DNA of 64,000 bases from Flavonifractor sp. An112 (GCF_002161085.1 NZ_NFLU01000004.1:62001-126000); one strand, 5' to 3'. Numbered from the stretch's first letter, positions 42,513-51,780 are shown. Notes: generated from the sequence alone by a model not told the origin. A program made the numbers and translations.

Positions 42513-43380
42513 ATACATCCCCCTGCTGCTGGCAGCCCTGTTTGGCATGGCGCTGGGCGGCTGCGGGGGAAGCGGAGGGACCACGGAGCAATATACCGTG
42601 GCGTTGGTGGCAAAATCCACCCAGACGGAATTCTGGCTGTCGGTCTTTGCCGGGGCGGAGGCGGCTGCCACGGAGTACAATATGGAGCTGACCATTGTGG
42701 GACCGGAGACCGAGGAGGACTACGAGACCCAGAACCAGATGGTGGAGGAGGCGGCCAGGGACGGCGCGGACGCCATTGTTTTCTCTGCCATTGATTTTGA
42801 AAACAACGCTGCCTCCATTGACAGTGCGGCCCAGCAAGGCGTCAGGATTGTGGCCATCGACAGCAATGTGGCATCCGACCAGGTGAGTACCTACATCGGT
42901 ACGGACAACTACGCCGCCGGACAGATGGCGGCCCAGGCCGCATTGGACCGGGTGGAAGGTCCGTTGAAGGTGGGGGTGGTCAATTACGACATCAGCAGTG
43001 CCAACGGCCAGGAGCGGGAGCGGGGAGCCACCGACCTCTTTTTGAAGAGTGGTCGGGCGGAGATCGTCTCGGTCATTAACACACTGGCCGATGCAGAACA
43101 AGCGCAGACGGATACCGCCGCTCTGCTGCGGGCATACTCAGAGATCAACGTGCTGGTGGCCTTCAATGAGCCCACCAGTGTGGGTGCGGCCAGAGCAGTG
43201 GAAGAGGCAGGACGCTCGGATGACCTGTTCCTGGTGGGCTTCGATTCCAATGTGATCACCATGACTCCATTGCCCGTACCCGCGGCGTCCGCGCTGCTCT
43301 GGGCACCGGCGTTGAGAAGGACGGTGCCATCGACAGCACTCCTGTCGGCACCAACGCTGACGGCTCCTCCACCGTCGTGA
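42499..43380 (+). CDS. Sugar-binding lipoprotein of the sensor system, C-terminus replaced by out-of-frame mglB sequence
   Basis: Predicted 293-residue product. A lipoprotein signal (LLLAALFGMALGGCGG) and a Peripla_BP_4 ribose/galactose-type fold run to about residue 255 (VALVAKSTQTEFWLSVFAGA, DAIVFSAIDFEN, YIGTDNYAAGQMAAQ, DLFLVGFDSNVITM). From 43264 the reading frame no longer encodes the second lobe: the last 38 residues are Pro/Ala/Thr-rich translation of DNA whose other frame encodes MglB. The gene overlaps the YesM-type kinase, so the intact form was probably the periplasmic sensor partner. The product here lacks most of its C-terminal lobe and is likely non-functional. Confidence 0.75.
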   Translation: MRRNKYIPLLLAALFGMALGGCGGSGGTTEQYTVALVAKSTQTEFWLSVFAGAEAAATEYNMELTIVGPETEEDYETQNQMVEEAARDGADAIVFSAIDFENNAASIDSAAQQGVRIVAIDSNVASDQVSTYIGTDNYAAGQMAAQAALDRVEGPLKVGVVNYDISSANGQERERGATDLFLKSGRAEIVSVINTLADAEQAQTDTAALLRAYSEINVLVAFNEPTSVGAARAVEEAGRSDDLFLVGFDSNVITMTPLPVPAASALLWAPALRRTVPSTALLSAPTLTAPPPS

Positions 43381-44174
43381 AGGACGGCTCCATCGAGGTG
43401 GACGGCACCACTTACATCATCCGCGAGCTGGCTTCTCAGGAGATGAAGAACTCCGCCGGCGCCACTTGGGACGCTGCCACCGCCGGCAACGCCATCGGTA
43501 CCTGGGCTTCCTCCTTCGGCGATCAGATCGACATCGTTGCCTCCAACAACGACGGCATGGGTATGTCCATGTTCAACGCTTGGTCCAAGGAGAACAAGGT
43601 TCCCACCTTCGGCTATGACGCAAACTCTGACGCCGTTGCCGCTATCGCGGAAGGTTACGGCGGCACCATCAGCCAGCACGCCGACGTGCAGGCCTACCTG
43701 ACCCTGCGTGTGCTGCGCAACGCTCTGGACGGCGTGGACGTTGACATGGGTATCGGCACCGAGGACGACGCCGGCAACGTGCTGACCGACGACGTGTTCT
43801 ATTATGACGAGGCGACCCGCTCCTACTACGCTCTGAACGTGGCCGTCACCGCTGAGAACTACGAGCAGTTCCTGGACTCCACCGTGACCTACGAGCCTGT
43901 TTCCAAGCAGCTGGACGCCACTGCTCACCCCACCAAGAACGTGTGGCTGAACATCTACAACTCCGCTGATAACTTCCTGGGTTCCACCTATCAGCCCCTG
44001 CTGCAGAAGTACGACGATCTGCTGAACCTGAACGTGGAGTACATCGCTGGCGACGGTCAGACCGAGTCCAACATCACCAACCGTCTGGGCAACCCCAGCG
44101 CCTATGACGCCTTCGCCATCAACATGGTGAAGACTGACAACGCCGCTTCCTACACCGGCATTCTGAGCCAGTAA
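43263..44174 (+). pseudogene. mglB: Galactose/glucose-binding protein MglB, 5'-truncated remnant
   Basis: The frame from 43263 reads DSIARTRGVRAALGTG, corresponding to the middle of MglB (E. coli DAEARTTYVIKEL), then DIVASNNDGMGMSMFNAW, VPTFGYDANSDAVAAIAEGY and the C-terminal lobe. The signal peptide and N-terminal lobe are missing. The only in-frame start (GTG 43377) lacks an RBS. The end (VWLNIYNSADNFLGSTYQPL onward) resembles the beginning of a second sugar-binding lobe, an odd architecture. Codons are biased as in highly expressed SBP genes. It directly precedes mglA, so it is the remnant of the transporter's own binding protein. Confidence 0.75.
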
Positions 44175-44224
44175 TTGTGAGCGCGGCCGCTAAGGTCAAA
44201 CTGAATCAGAACTAAGAACCGCTT

Positions 44225-44298
44225 GCTATTAGGGAGAAGGAATTCTCCGTACGGGAGGAGGAACTCTCCGTTCGGGAGAAGGAATTCTCCCTAATAGC
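44225..44298 (+). repeat. Nested hairpin with three 21-base tandem units between mglB and mglA
   Basis: Outer arms GCTATTAGGGAGAA and TTCTCCCTAATAGC (14 bp) enclose three tandem units beginning GGGAGAAGGAATTCTCC (44232), GGGAGGAGGAACTCTCC (44253) and GGGAGAAGGAATTCTCC (44274), each a small hairpin. There is no T run. Placed after a binding-protein gene and before its ATPase, it probably stabilises the upstream mRNA. Confidence 0.7.
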
Positions 44299-44371
44299 GC
44301 ATTTTAGTGAAAAACCGGCAGAATCAGACTTTTCGCTGAAACTGCTAATATGCAAAACGGGAGTAACGAGA

Positions 44372-45880
44372 ATGGCAGATGCGAAAGATGATATTGTCCT
44401 GTCAATCCGTGGTATGTGCAAATCCTTTGGCCGGAACCGGGTGCTGGACCACATCAATCTGGATGTGAAGCGGGGCACGGTCATGGGACTTATGGGCGAG
44501 AACGGCGCCGGTAAGTCTACCATGATGAAGTGCCTTTTTGGTACCTACCAAAAGGACGAAGGCAAGATCTTCCTCAATGGTAAGGAGATCAGCTTTTCCG
44601 GCCCCAAGGACGCCCTGGAAAACGGGATTGCCATGGTGCACCAGGAGTTAAACCAGTGCCTGGAACGGAACGTCATCGATAACCTGTTCCTGGGCCGCTA
44701 TCCCACCAACTCCGCAGGTATTGTGGATGAAGGCGGGATGAAGAAAAAGGCCTCCGAGCTGTTCCGAAAGCTCGGTATGACCGTCAACCTGACCCAGCCA
44801 ATGCGGAATATGTCCGTTTCGCAGCGGCAGATGTGTGAGATCGCCAAAGCAATTTCCTATAATTCGCAGGTGATCGTGCTGGACGAGCCCACTTCCTCTC
44901 TGACCGTGCAGGAAGTGGACAAACTCTTTGAAATGATGCGGATGCTGAAGGAGCAGGGCATCGCTCTGATCTACATTTCCCATAAGATGGATGAGATCTT
45001 TGAGATTTGCGATGAGATCTCGGTCCTGCGGGACGGTAATCTGGTCATGACCAAGCCCTCCAAGGAGACCAATATGAACGAGCTGATCACCGCTATGGTG
45101 GGCCGCTCCCTGGAGAGCCGCTTCCCGCCGGTGGACAATCAGCCGGGAGACACTATCCTCTCGGTGCAGCACCTGTCCACCAAGTACGCGCCTCATCTTC
45201 AGGACATCACCTTTGACGTCCGGGAGGGCGAGATCTTCGGCCTGTATGGCCTGGTGGGCGCCGGTCGTACCGAGCTTCTGGAGACCATCTTCGGTGTGCG
45301 TACCCGCGCGGCTGGGCGGGTGTATTTCAAAAACCGGCTGATGAACTTCAACAGCGCCAAAGAGGCTATTGAACATGGTTTTGCCATGATCACCGAAGAG
45401 CGTAAAGCCAACGGCCTGTTCCTTAAGTGTGACCTTACCTTTAACACTACCATTGCCAACCTGCAGCAGTACAAGTCCGGTGTGGCTCTGTCCACGCCCA
45501 AGATGGTGAAGGCCACCAACAAGGAGATCAAGGTCATGCACACCAAGTGCATGGGACCGGACGACATGATTACCAGCCTGTCCGGCGGTAACCAGCAGAA
45601 GGTCATCTTCGGCAAGTGGCTGGAGCGGGAGCCCCAGGTATTTATGATGGACGAGCCTACCCGCGGCATCGACGTGGGCGCCAAGTATGAGATCTATGAG
45701 CTGATCATTCAAATGGCCAAGCAGGGAAAGACCATCATCGTGGTCTCTTCCGAGATGCCTGAGATTCTGGGCATCACCAACCGGATCGGCGTGATGTCCA
45801 ACGGACACCTGTCCGGTATCGTCAACACCAAGGAGACCAATCAGGAGGAGCTTTTGCGCTTGAGTGCAAAGTACCTGTAA
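44372..45880 (+). CDS. mglA: Galactose/methylgalactoside ABC transporter ATP-binding protein
   Basis: CUT2-family ATPase of 502 residues with two nucleotide-binding domains. Domain 1: Walker A GENGAGKST (residues 43-51), signature MSVSQRQMCEIAKA, Walker B VIVLDEPTSSLT. Domain 2: degenerate Walker A GLVGAGRTE, signature LSGGNQQKVIFGKWL, MMDEPTRGIDVGAKYEIY. The asymmetry is normal for MglA/RbsA. The start ATG 44372 follows GGGAGTAACGAG, a weak site. It powers the permease encoded next. Confidence 0.94.
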   Translation: MADAKDDIVLSIRGMCKSFGRNRVLDHINLDVKRGTVMGLMGENGAGKSTMMKCLFGTYQKDEGKIFLNGKEISFSGPKDALENGIAMVHQELNQCLERNVIDNLFLGRYPTNSAGIVDEGGMKKKASELFRKLGMTVNLTQPMRNMSVSQRQMCEIAKAISYNSQVIVLDEPTSSLTVQEVDKLFEMMRMLKEQGIALIYISHKMDEIFEICDEISVLRDGNLVMTKPSKETNMNELITAMVGRSLESRFPPVDNQPGDTILSVQHLSTKYAPHLQDITFDVREGEIFGLYGLVGAGRTELLETIFGVRTRAAGRVYFKNRLMNFNSAKEAIEHGFAMITEERKANGLFLKCDLTFNTTIANLQQYKSGVALSTPKMVKATNKEIKVMHTKCMGPDDMITSLSGGNQQKVIFGKWLEREPQVFMMDEPTRGIDVGAKYEIYELIIQMAKQGKTIIVVSSEMPEILGITNRIGVMSNGHLSGIVNTKETNQEELLRLSAKYL

Positions 45881-45891
45881 TGGTGGAGGGG

Positions 45892-45983
45892 ACAAAGCAT
45901 ACGTGCTTTGTGTGTATTGCAACAAAGGCTGAACGCCATGATATGGTAAGGCCCCGCAGATCACCCGTACAGCGGATGATCTG
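45892..45983 (+). other. Two hairpins in the mglA-mglC intergenic region
   Basis: ACAAAGCA/TGCTTTGT with a TACG loop (45892-45911) and CAGATCA/TGATCTG (45957-45983) in the 131 bases between mglA and mglC. No terminator T run and no promoter is obvious. Confidence 0.5.
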
Positions 45984-46011
45984 AGCGACATTATAGTGGG
46001 AGAAATTGCTT

Positions 46012-47667
46012 ATGGTAGCAAATAATTCGAAAATTCTGACGGCTGAGCAGGAGGAAAAACTGCGTCAGCCCATTGACGAGTATGTCGGTAAGATCCAGGC
46101 ACAGATCGACGCCCTGCGGGCGGACGGCACAGACAAGGTTATCGACATTCAGAATAGCATTGACAGCCTGAAGCGGGATAAGATCTATACGGCCCAGGAG
46201 AAGGCTGCCAAGCTGAAGGAGTATCAGGCAGAGCTGGCAAAGGCCAAAGAGGTGGAGGCCAAGAACAAGGAGCAGGTTTCCAAGCTGATTGGCGATGCCG
46301 AGGCCTATCTGAAAGCACACTTTGACACCGACTATTATCAGGCGGTCACCGCCAGCTGCAAAGAAGAGAAGCAGCAGGCCCTGACCAATTACGCCGCAGC
46401 GGTGGATCAGCTCAACAAGGAGCATCAGGCGACCCTCTCCAAGCTGAGCGATCCCCACGAGATCAAGGACGAGAAATACGTCCACAAGAACCGCCTGTTT
46501 GACGCCAAGATGAAGCGGACCAAGGACCTGCAGGAGGTCAAGGACCGCCGCCATGCCGCCTTCGATCACAAGTTCCACCTGATCGATATGCTGCGGATGA
46601 GCAAGTTCACCTTCGGTGAGACCATGTCTCAGAAGTGGGAGAACTACAAGTACACCTTCAACCGCCGTGACTTCCTGCTGAGAAACGGCCTGTACATCGC
46701 CATTATCATTATTTTCATTGCCCTTTGTATTGCCACCCCGATCATCAAGAATGTCCAACTGCTGACGGTAAACAACGTGCTCAACATTCTGTCTCAGGCC
46801 TCTCCCAGAATGTTCCTGGCTCTGGGCGTGGCGGGACTCATCCTGCTGGCTGGTACCGACCTGTCCATCGGCCGTATGGTTGGTATGGGCATGACGGCAG
46901 CCACCATCGTAATGCACTCCGGCCCCAATACCGGCGGCGTGTTCGGTTACCTCTTTGACTTCTCCGGCATCCCCGTGATCGTCCGGGTGTTCCTGGCTCT
47001 GGTGGTCTGCATCGTGCTGTGCACCATCTTCACCACCATCGCCGGCTTCTTCACCGCCAAGTTCAAGATGCACCCCTTCATTTCCACCATGGCTACCATG
47101 CTGGTCATCTTCGGCCTGGTGACCTATTCCACCAAGGGCGTGTCCTTCGGCGGCATTGACTCCACCATTCCCGGCATGGTCATTCCCCGCATCAACGGCT
47201 TCCCCACCATCATCCTGTGGGCGGTAGCCGCCGTGGCGGTGGTGTGGTTCATCTGGAACAAGACCACCTTCGGCAAGAACCTGTTCGCTGTGGGCGGCAA
47301 CCCTGAGGCCGCCGCGGTTTCCGGTATCTCCGTGTTCAAGGTCACTGTGGGCGCCTTCATCCTGGCCGGTGTGCTCTACGGCTTCGGTTCCTGGCTGGAG
47401 TGCCTGCGCATGACCGGTTCCGGCTCCGCCGCTTATGGCCAGGGCTGGGAAATGGATGCCATCGCGGCCTGCGTGGTGGGCGGCATCTCCTTCACCGGTG
47501 GTATCGGTAAGATCTCCGGCTGTGTGGTGGGCGTGTTCATCTTCACCGCCCTGACCTACTCTCTGACCACTCTGGGCATCGACACCAACCTGCAGTTCGT
47601 GTTCTCCGGCATCATCATCCTCGTGGCTGTTATGCTGGACTGCCTGAAGTACGTGCAGAAGAAGTAA
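46012..47667 (+). CDS. mglC: Galactose/methylgalactoside ABC transporter permease with coiled-coil N-terminal extension
   Basis: Permease of 551 residues against about 336 in E. coli MglC. Residues 1 to about 215 are hydrophilic and rich in Lys/Glu/Gln/Ala heptad-like segments (YTAQEKAAKLKEYQAELAKA), predicted cytoplasmic coiled coil. The BPD_transp_2 membrane domain starts at LRNGLYIAIIIIFIALCIAT, with about ten helices, GLILLAGTDLSIGRMVGMG and VGGNPEAAAVSGI as family motifs. ATG 46012 follows GTGGGAGA. The extension could contact the ATPase or cytoplasmic enzymes; its role is unknown. Confidence 0.92.
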   Translation: MVANNSKILTAEQEEKLRQPIDEYVGKIQAQIDALRADGTDKVIDIQNSIDSLKRDKIYTAQEKAAKLKEYQAELAKAKEVEAKNKEQVSKLIGDAEAYLKAHFDTDYYQAVTASCKEEKQQALTNYAAAVDQLNKEHQATLSKLSDPHEIKDEKYVHKNRLFDAKMKRTKDLQEVKDRRHAAFDHKFHLIDMLRMSKFTFGETMSQKWENYKYTFNRRDFLLRNGLYIAIIIIFIALCIATPIIKNVQLLTVNNVLNILSQASPRMFLALGVAGLILLAGTDLSIGRMVGMGMTAATIVMHSGPNTGGVFGYLFDFSGIPVIVRVFLALVVCIVLCTIFTTIAGFFTAKFKMHPFISTMATMLVIFGLVTYSTKGVSFGGIDSTIPGMVIPRINGFPTIILWAVAAVAVVWFIWNKTTFGKNLFAVGGNPEAAAVSGISVFKVTVGAFILAGVLYGFGSWLECLRMTGSGSAAYGQGWEMDAIAACVVGGISFTGGIGKISGCVVGVFIFTALTYSLTTLGIDTNLQFVFSGIIILVAVMLDCLKYVQKK

Positions 47668-47690
47668 TTCCATCAAGCAAAAGCGCGAAG

Positions 47691-47742
47691 CCGCTGCAGG
47701 GCAGACGCGGGGGACCGCTCTGCTTTGCAGCGGTTTTTCTTT
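47691..47742 (+). terminator. Terminator of the mgl operon
   Basis: CCGCTGCA...GCAG pairs with CTGC...TGCAGCGG, followed by TTTTTCTTT. Confidence 0.8.
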
Positions 47743-47762
47743 GTACACCGCTCTGTCAGGGA

Positions 47763-47791
47763 TTGGATTTGAGGGCGGAATGTGCTATGAT
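47763..47791 (+). promoter_or_regulatory. Promoter of galKET
   Basis: TTGGAT (47763-47768), 17 bases, TATGAT (47786-47791). Confidence 0.65.
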
Positions 47792-47856
47792 GAAAGAAAC
47801 AGCCCGAGGAGTGGGGTCTGCCCGCTCTGTCCGGGACGCAAAAGGAGAGAAGAACC

Positions 47857-49143
47857 ATGCAAGAACTGGGCGCTGTGCGTAACGCACTGAACGCAGGGGA
47901 GCTGGATGGCCCGCTGAAGGGCCTGCTGTGTCACGACCTTACCGCCGGCCGGAAACGGGTAGCGGATCTGCTGGATGGGTTTCAAAAGACCTTTGGGGCG
48001 GGGGAGAACACACCTGTGACCCTGTGCTCCGCCCCGGGCCGCACCGAGATCTGCGGCAACCATACCGATCATCAGCACGGCCGGGTGCTGGCCGGCGCGG
48101 TAGACCTGGACTTTTTGGCTTGCGCCGCCCCCAACGGCACCAACACCATCCGGTTCCAGTCTGAGGGCTGGCCCCTGGTGGAGGTGAACCTGGACACCCT
48201 GGAGCCCAAGGAAGAGGAGAAGGAGTCCACTGCTTCCCTGGTCCGGGGTATGGCGGCTCAGGCCGCCCAGCGGGGCTATCCTGTATCCGGCTTTGATGTA
48301 TATGCCACCTCTGAGGTGCTGCCCGGCTCCGGCCTGTCCTCCTCGGCGGCCTGCGAGGTGCTGCTGGGTGTCATCGAGAATCATCTGTTCTGCCGGGACG
48401 AGCTGGACCCGGTGACAATTGCCCAGATGGGCCAGAAGGCAGAGAACATTTACTTCGGTAAGCCCAGCGGCCTGATGGACCAGACAGCTTCCTCCGTGGG
48501 CGGCGCGGTGGCCATCGATTTTGCTGACCCTGCCGCCCCTGTGGTGCGGACGGTAGCGGTGGATCTGGCCGGCCTGGGCTATGCCCTGTGTATCATCGAC
48601 TCGGGGGCCAGCCACGCCGACCTGACGGCGGAGTACGCCGCAGTGCCCCAGGAGATGGGGGCGGTGGCAGCCTACTTTGGTAAACAGGTGCTGCGGGAAG
48701 TGGAGGAGGATCAGGTGATCCAGGCCCTGCCCCAGCTGCGGAAGGCGGTAGGGGACCGGGCGGTGCTCCGTGCCCTCCACTTCTTTGCCGACGACAAGCG
48801 GGTGAAGCTGGAGGCCGACGCCCTGGAGCAGGGAGATATGGATACCTTCCTGGAAGTGGTGAAACAGTCGGGCCGTTCCTCCTGGGATCTGCTCCAGAAT
48901 ATTACTCCCATCGGCGCGGTGAAGGAGCAGGCCATGGCGGTGGCCCTCACTGTGGCGGAGCGGGCTCTGTCCGGCCGGGGCGCTTGCCGGGTTCACGGCG
49001 GAGGCTTTGCCGGTACCATCCAGGCCTTTGTGCCGCTGGATCTGCTGGAGAGTTTCCGCAAGCAGGTGGAGGCCTGCCTGGGGGAGGGCAGCTGTCATGT
49101 GCTGTCCATCCGCCCTGTGGGCGGCACCGTTCTCTGGCCCTGA
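47857..49143 (+). CDS. galK: Galactokinase
   Basis: Phosphorylates alpha-D-galactose to galactose 1-phosphate. 428 residues, GHMP kinase fold. The N-terminal signature is CSAPGRTEICGNHTDHQHG, with substrate contacts; motif 2 is VLPGSGLSSSAACEV; GKPSGLMDQTAS carries the catalytic aspartate region; motif 3 is CRVHGGGFAGTIQAFVP. About 40 residues longer than E. coli GalK, mainly at the N-terminus. First gene of galK-galE-galT, the Leloir pathway. Confidence 0.95.
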   Translation: MQELGAVRNALNAGELDGPLKGLLCHDLTAGRKRVADLLDGFQKTFGAGENTPVTLCSAPGRTEICGNHTDHQHGRVLAGAVDLDFLACAAPNGTNTIRFQSEGWPLVEVNLDTLEPKEEEKESTASLVRGMAAQAAQRGYPVSGFDVYATSEVLPGSGLSSSAACEVLLGVIENHLFCRDELDPVTIAQMGQKAENIYFGKPSGLMDQTASSVGGAVAIDFADPAAPVVRTVAVDLAGLGYALCIIDSGASHADLTAEYAAVPQEMGAVAAYFGKQVLREVEEDQVIQALPQLRKAVGDRAVLRALHFFADDKRVKLEADALEQGDMDTFLEVVKQSGRSSWDLLQNITPIGAVKEQAMAVALTVAERALSGRGACRVHGGGFAGTIQAFVPLDLLESFRKQVEACLGEGSCHVLSIRPVGGTVLWP

Positions 49144-49183
49144 ACAAGTGCATACAGTGAAGTGAAAGGAGCGCGTCTGAACA

Positions 49184-50176
49184 ATGGCGATTTTGGTATT
49201 GGGCGGAGCCGGATATATCGGCTCCCACACGGTGTACGAACTGATCGAGGCCGGCCGGGACGTGGTGGTGGCCGACAACCTGCAGACTGGCTTCAAAGCC
49301 GCAGTCCATCCCAAGGCAAAATTCTATCAGCTGGACATCCGGGATCGGGGGGCTCTGGATACCCTGTTCCAGGCCGAGGACATCGAGGGCGTCATCCACT
49401 TTGCCGCCTCCTCCCAGGTGGGAGAGTCCATGTCCGATCCTCTGAAGTACTATGACAACAACCTCCACGGCACCATGGTGCTCCTCCAGTCCATGGTGGC
49501 CCACGGCGTGGACAAGATCGTATTCTCTTCCACCGCCGCCACCTACGGTGAGCCGGAGCGGGTGCCCATCCTGGAGGACGACCGTACTGTGCCCACCAAC
49601 TGCTACGGCGAGACCAAGCTGTCCATGGAGCACATGATGAGCTGGGTTTCCAAGGCCCACGGCCTGAAATACGTGGCCCTGCGCTACTTCAACGCCTGCG
49701 GTGCCCATATCTCCGGCCAGATCGGCGAGGCCCACAATCCTGAGACCCATCTGATCCCCATCATTCTCCAGGTGCCCCTGGGCCAGCGGGAGGCGGTCAG
49801 CGTGTTTGGCGACGACTATCCCACCAAGGACGGCACCTGCATCCGGGATTATATCCATGTCACCGACCTGGCTCAGGCCCATATTCTGGCTCTGGATTAC
49901 CTGCTCAAGGGCGGGGAGAACAACGTGTTCAACCTGGGCAACGGTGTGGGCTTTACCGTAAAGGAAGTAGTGGACGTGGCCCGGGCAGTTACCGGACACC
50001 CCATCCCCGCCAAGATGGCTCCCCGCCGGGCGGGCGATCCCGCTCAGCTCATCGCCTCTTCGGAGAAGGCCATCAAGGTGCTGGGCTGGAAGCCTCAGTA
50101 CAACGACCTGAACACCATCGTGGCCTCCGCCTGGGCCTGGCATAAGAGCCATCCCAACGGCTTTGAGGAGGGCTGA
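49184..50176 (+). CDS. galE: UDP-glucose 4-epimerase
   Basis: Interconverts UDP-galactose and UDP-glucose with bound NAD. 330 residues, short-chain dehydrogenase fold. GGAGYIGSHTVYEL is the NAD-binding motif; the catalytic YxxxK is in NCYGETKLSMEHM; STAATYGEPE provides the active-site serine/threonine. It starts 40 bases after galK with GAAAGGAGCG upstream and is two bases from galT. Confidence 0.96.
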   Translation: MAILVLGGAGYIGSHTVYELIEAGRDVVVADNLQTGFKAAVHPKAKFYQLDIRDRGALDTLFQAEDIEGVIHFAASSQVGESMSDPLKYYDNNLHGTMVLLQSMVAHGVDKIVFSSTAATYGEPERVPILEDDRTVPTNCYGETKLSMEHMMSWVSKAHGLKYVALRYFNACGAHISGQIGEAHNPETHLIPIILQVPLGQREAVSVFGDDYPTKDGTCIRDYIHVTDLAQAHILALDYLLKGGENNVFNLGNGVGFTVKEVVDVARAVTGHPIPAKMAPRRAGDPAQLIASSEKAIKVLGWKPQYNDLNTIVASAWAWHKSHPNGFEEG

Positions 50177-50178
50177 GC

Positions 50179-51669
50179 ATGGAGCGTGACCAGGCCATTG
50201 CCAAGCTGGTGTCCTACGCCGTGGAAAAGGGTCTTGTCCGGCCCGAGGAGCGGATTTGGGCAGTAAACACCCTGCTGGACATCCTGCGGGTGGACAGCTG
50301 CGCCCTGCCGGAAGTGGGACAGGTAGGGGAGGAGGAACTGCCCGCCATTTTGGGCGCCCTCACCGACGACGCCTGTGCCCGGGGAATGCTGCCCGAGGAC
50401 ACCGTAACTTACCGGGACCTGTTTGACACACGGCTTATGGGTGCCCTTACGCCTCGTCCCGCCCAGGTCATTGATACCTTCAACGACCTGTACCGTCAGG
50501 ACCCCAAGGCGGCTACCGATTGGTACTATAAATTCAGCCAGGACACCAACTATATCCGCCGGGACCGCATTGCCAAGGACGTGCAGTGGAAGGCCCAGAC
50601 CGAGTATGGCGAGCTGGACATCACCATCAATCTGTCCAAGCCGGAGAAGGACCCCAAGGCCATTGCGGCGGCCCGCAACCTGCCTGCTTCCGCCTATCCC
50701 CGGTGCCAGCTGTGTGCCGAGAATGAGGGCTATGCCGGACGGGTAAACCATCCCGCCCGCCAGAACCACCGCATTGTGCCCATTACCATTAACGGTTCTC
50801 CCTGGTTTTTGCAGTATTCTCCCTATGTGTATTACAATGAACACTGCATCTGCCTGAACAGTGTCCATACCCCCATGAAGATCGACAAGGCCTGCTTCGG
50901 CAAGCTGCTGGACTTCGTGGGTCAGTTCCCTCACTACTTCGTGGGGTCCAACGCCGACCTGCCCATTGTAGGCGGCTCCATCCTGGCCCACGACCATTTC
51001 CAGGGCGGCCGCTACACCTTCGCCATGGAGAAGGCTCCGGTGGAGACCCCCTTCACCTTCCCGGGCTATGAGGATGTGCAGGCCGGCATTGTCAAGTGGC
51101 CCATGTCGGTGGTGCGCCTTACCTGTGCCGATCCCCAGCGGCTCATCGACCTGGCCGACCGCATCCTGACCAGCTGGCGGGGCTATACCGATGAGAGCGC
51201 TTTCATCTACGCCGAGACCGACGGTGAGCCTCACAACACCATTACCCCCATCGCCCGGCGGCGGGGGAGCGACTACGAGCTGGACCTGGTGCTGCGCAAC
51301 AACATCACCACCGAGGAGCATCCCCTGGGCGTCTATCACCCCCATGCCGAGCTCCACCACATCAAGAAGGAGAACATCGGCCTCATCGAGGTCATGGGCC
51401 TGGCGGTACTGCCTGCCCGGCTCAAGACTGAACTGGCGGCGGTGGCGGACAAGCTGGCACAGGGCGGCGACCTGCGCTCCGACCCGCTGACCGCACCCCA
51501 CGCTGACTGGGCGGAGGGCTTTGCCTCCCAGATTACTCCTGACAACGCCCTGGACGTGGTCTACCACGAGACCGGCCTGGTGTTTGCCAAGGTGCTGGAG
51601 CACGCCGGCGTTTACGCCCGTACCCCGGAGGGTAAGGAGGCCTTCCTCCGTTTCCTGAGCCAGGTGTAA
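50179..51669 (+). CDS. galT: UDP-glucose--hexose-1-phosphate uridylyltransferase, class 2
   Basis: Exchanges UMP between UDP-glucose and galactose 1-phosphate. 496 residues, the larger Firmicutes class 2 GalT, not the E. coli type (348). LCAENEGYAGRVNHPARQNH, YYNEHCICLNSVHTPM and GGSILAHDHFQGGRY (the histidine cluster) are family motifs. Two bases after galE. A perfect terminator follows. Confidence 0.95.
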   Translation: MERDQAIAKLVSYAVEKGLVRPEERIWAVNTLLDILRVDSCALPEVGQVGEEELPAILGALTDDACARGMLPEDTVTYRDLFDTRLMGALTPRPAQVIDTFNDLYRQDPKAATDWYYKFSQDTNYIRRDRIAKDVQWKAQTEYGELDITINLSKPEKDPKAIAAARNLPASAYPRCQLCAENEGYAGRVNHPARQNHRIVPITINGSPWFLQYSPYVYYNEHCICLNSVHTPMKIDKACFGKLLDFVGQFPHYFVGSNADLPIVGGSILAHDHFQGGRYTFAMEKAPVETPFTFPGYEDVQAGIVKWPMSVVRLTCADPQRLIDLADRILTSWRGYTDESAFIYAETDGEPHNTITPIARRRGSDYELDLVLRNNITTEEHPLGVYHPHAELHHIKKENIGLIEVMGLAVLPARLKTELAAVADKLAQGGDLRSDPLTAPHADWAEGFASQITPDNALDVVYHETGLVFAKVLEHAGVYARTPEGKEAFLRFLSQV

Positions 51670-51692
51670 GACAGTTCAACTTCATACGGCTG

Positions 51693-51727
51693 AAATCCCC
51701 CGGCGCGATTAGCGCCGGGGGATTTTG
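51693..51727 (+). terminator. Terminator of galKET
   Basis: AAATCCCCCGGCGC pairs perfectly with GCGCCGGGGGATTT around GATTA, followed by T. Confidence 0.9.
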
Positions 51728-51780
51728 CATATGCGGCTCTGTGAAATTCGGATATTCTGTAAGGTGCGTCCATCTTTCTA

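Noticed and set aside
43261-43380. Programmed -1 frameshift joining the sensor SBP to MglB
   Set aside because: No slippery heptamer or downstream pseudoknot is visible at ATGACTCC, and the two parts come from different points of related proteins, which fits a deletion better.
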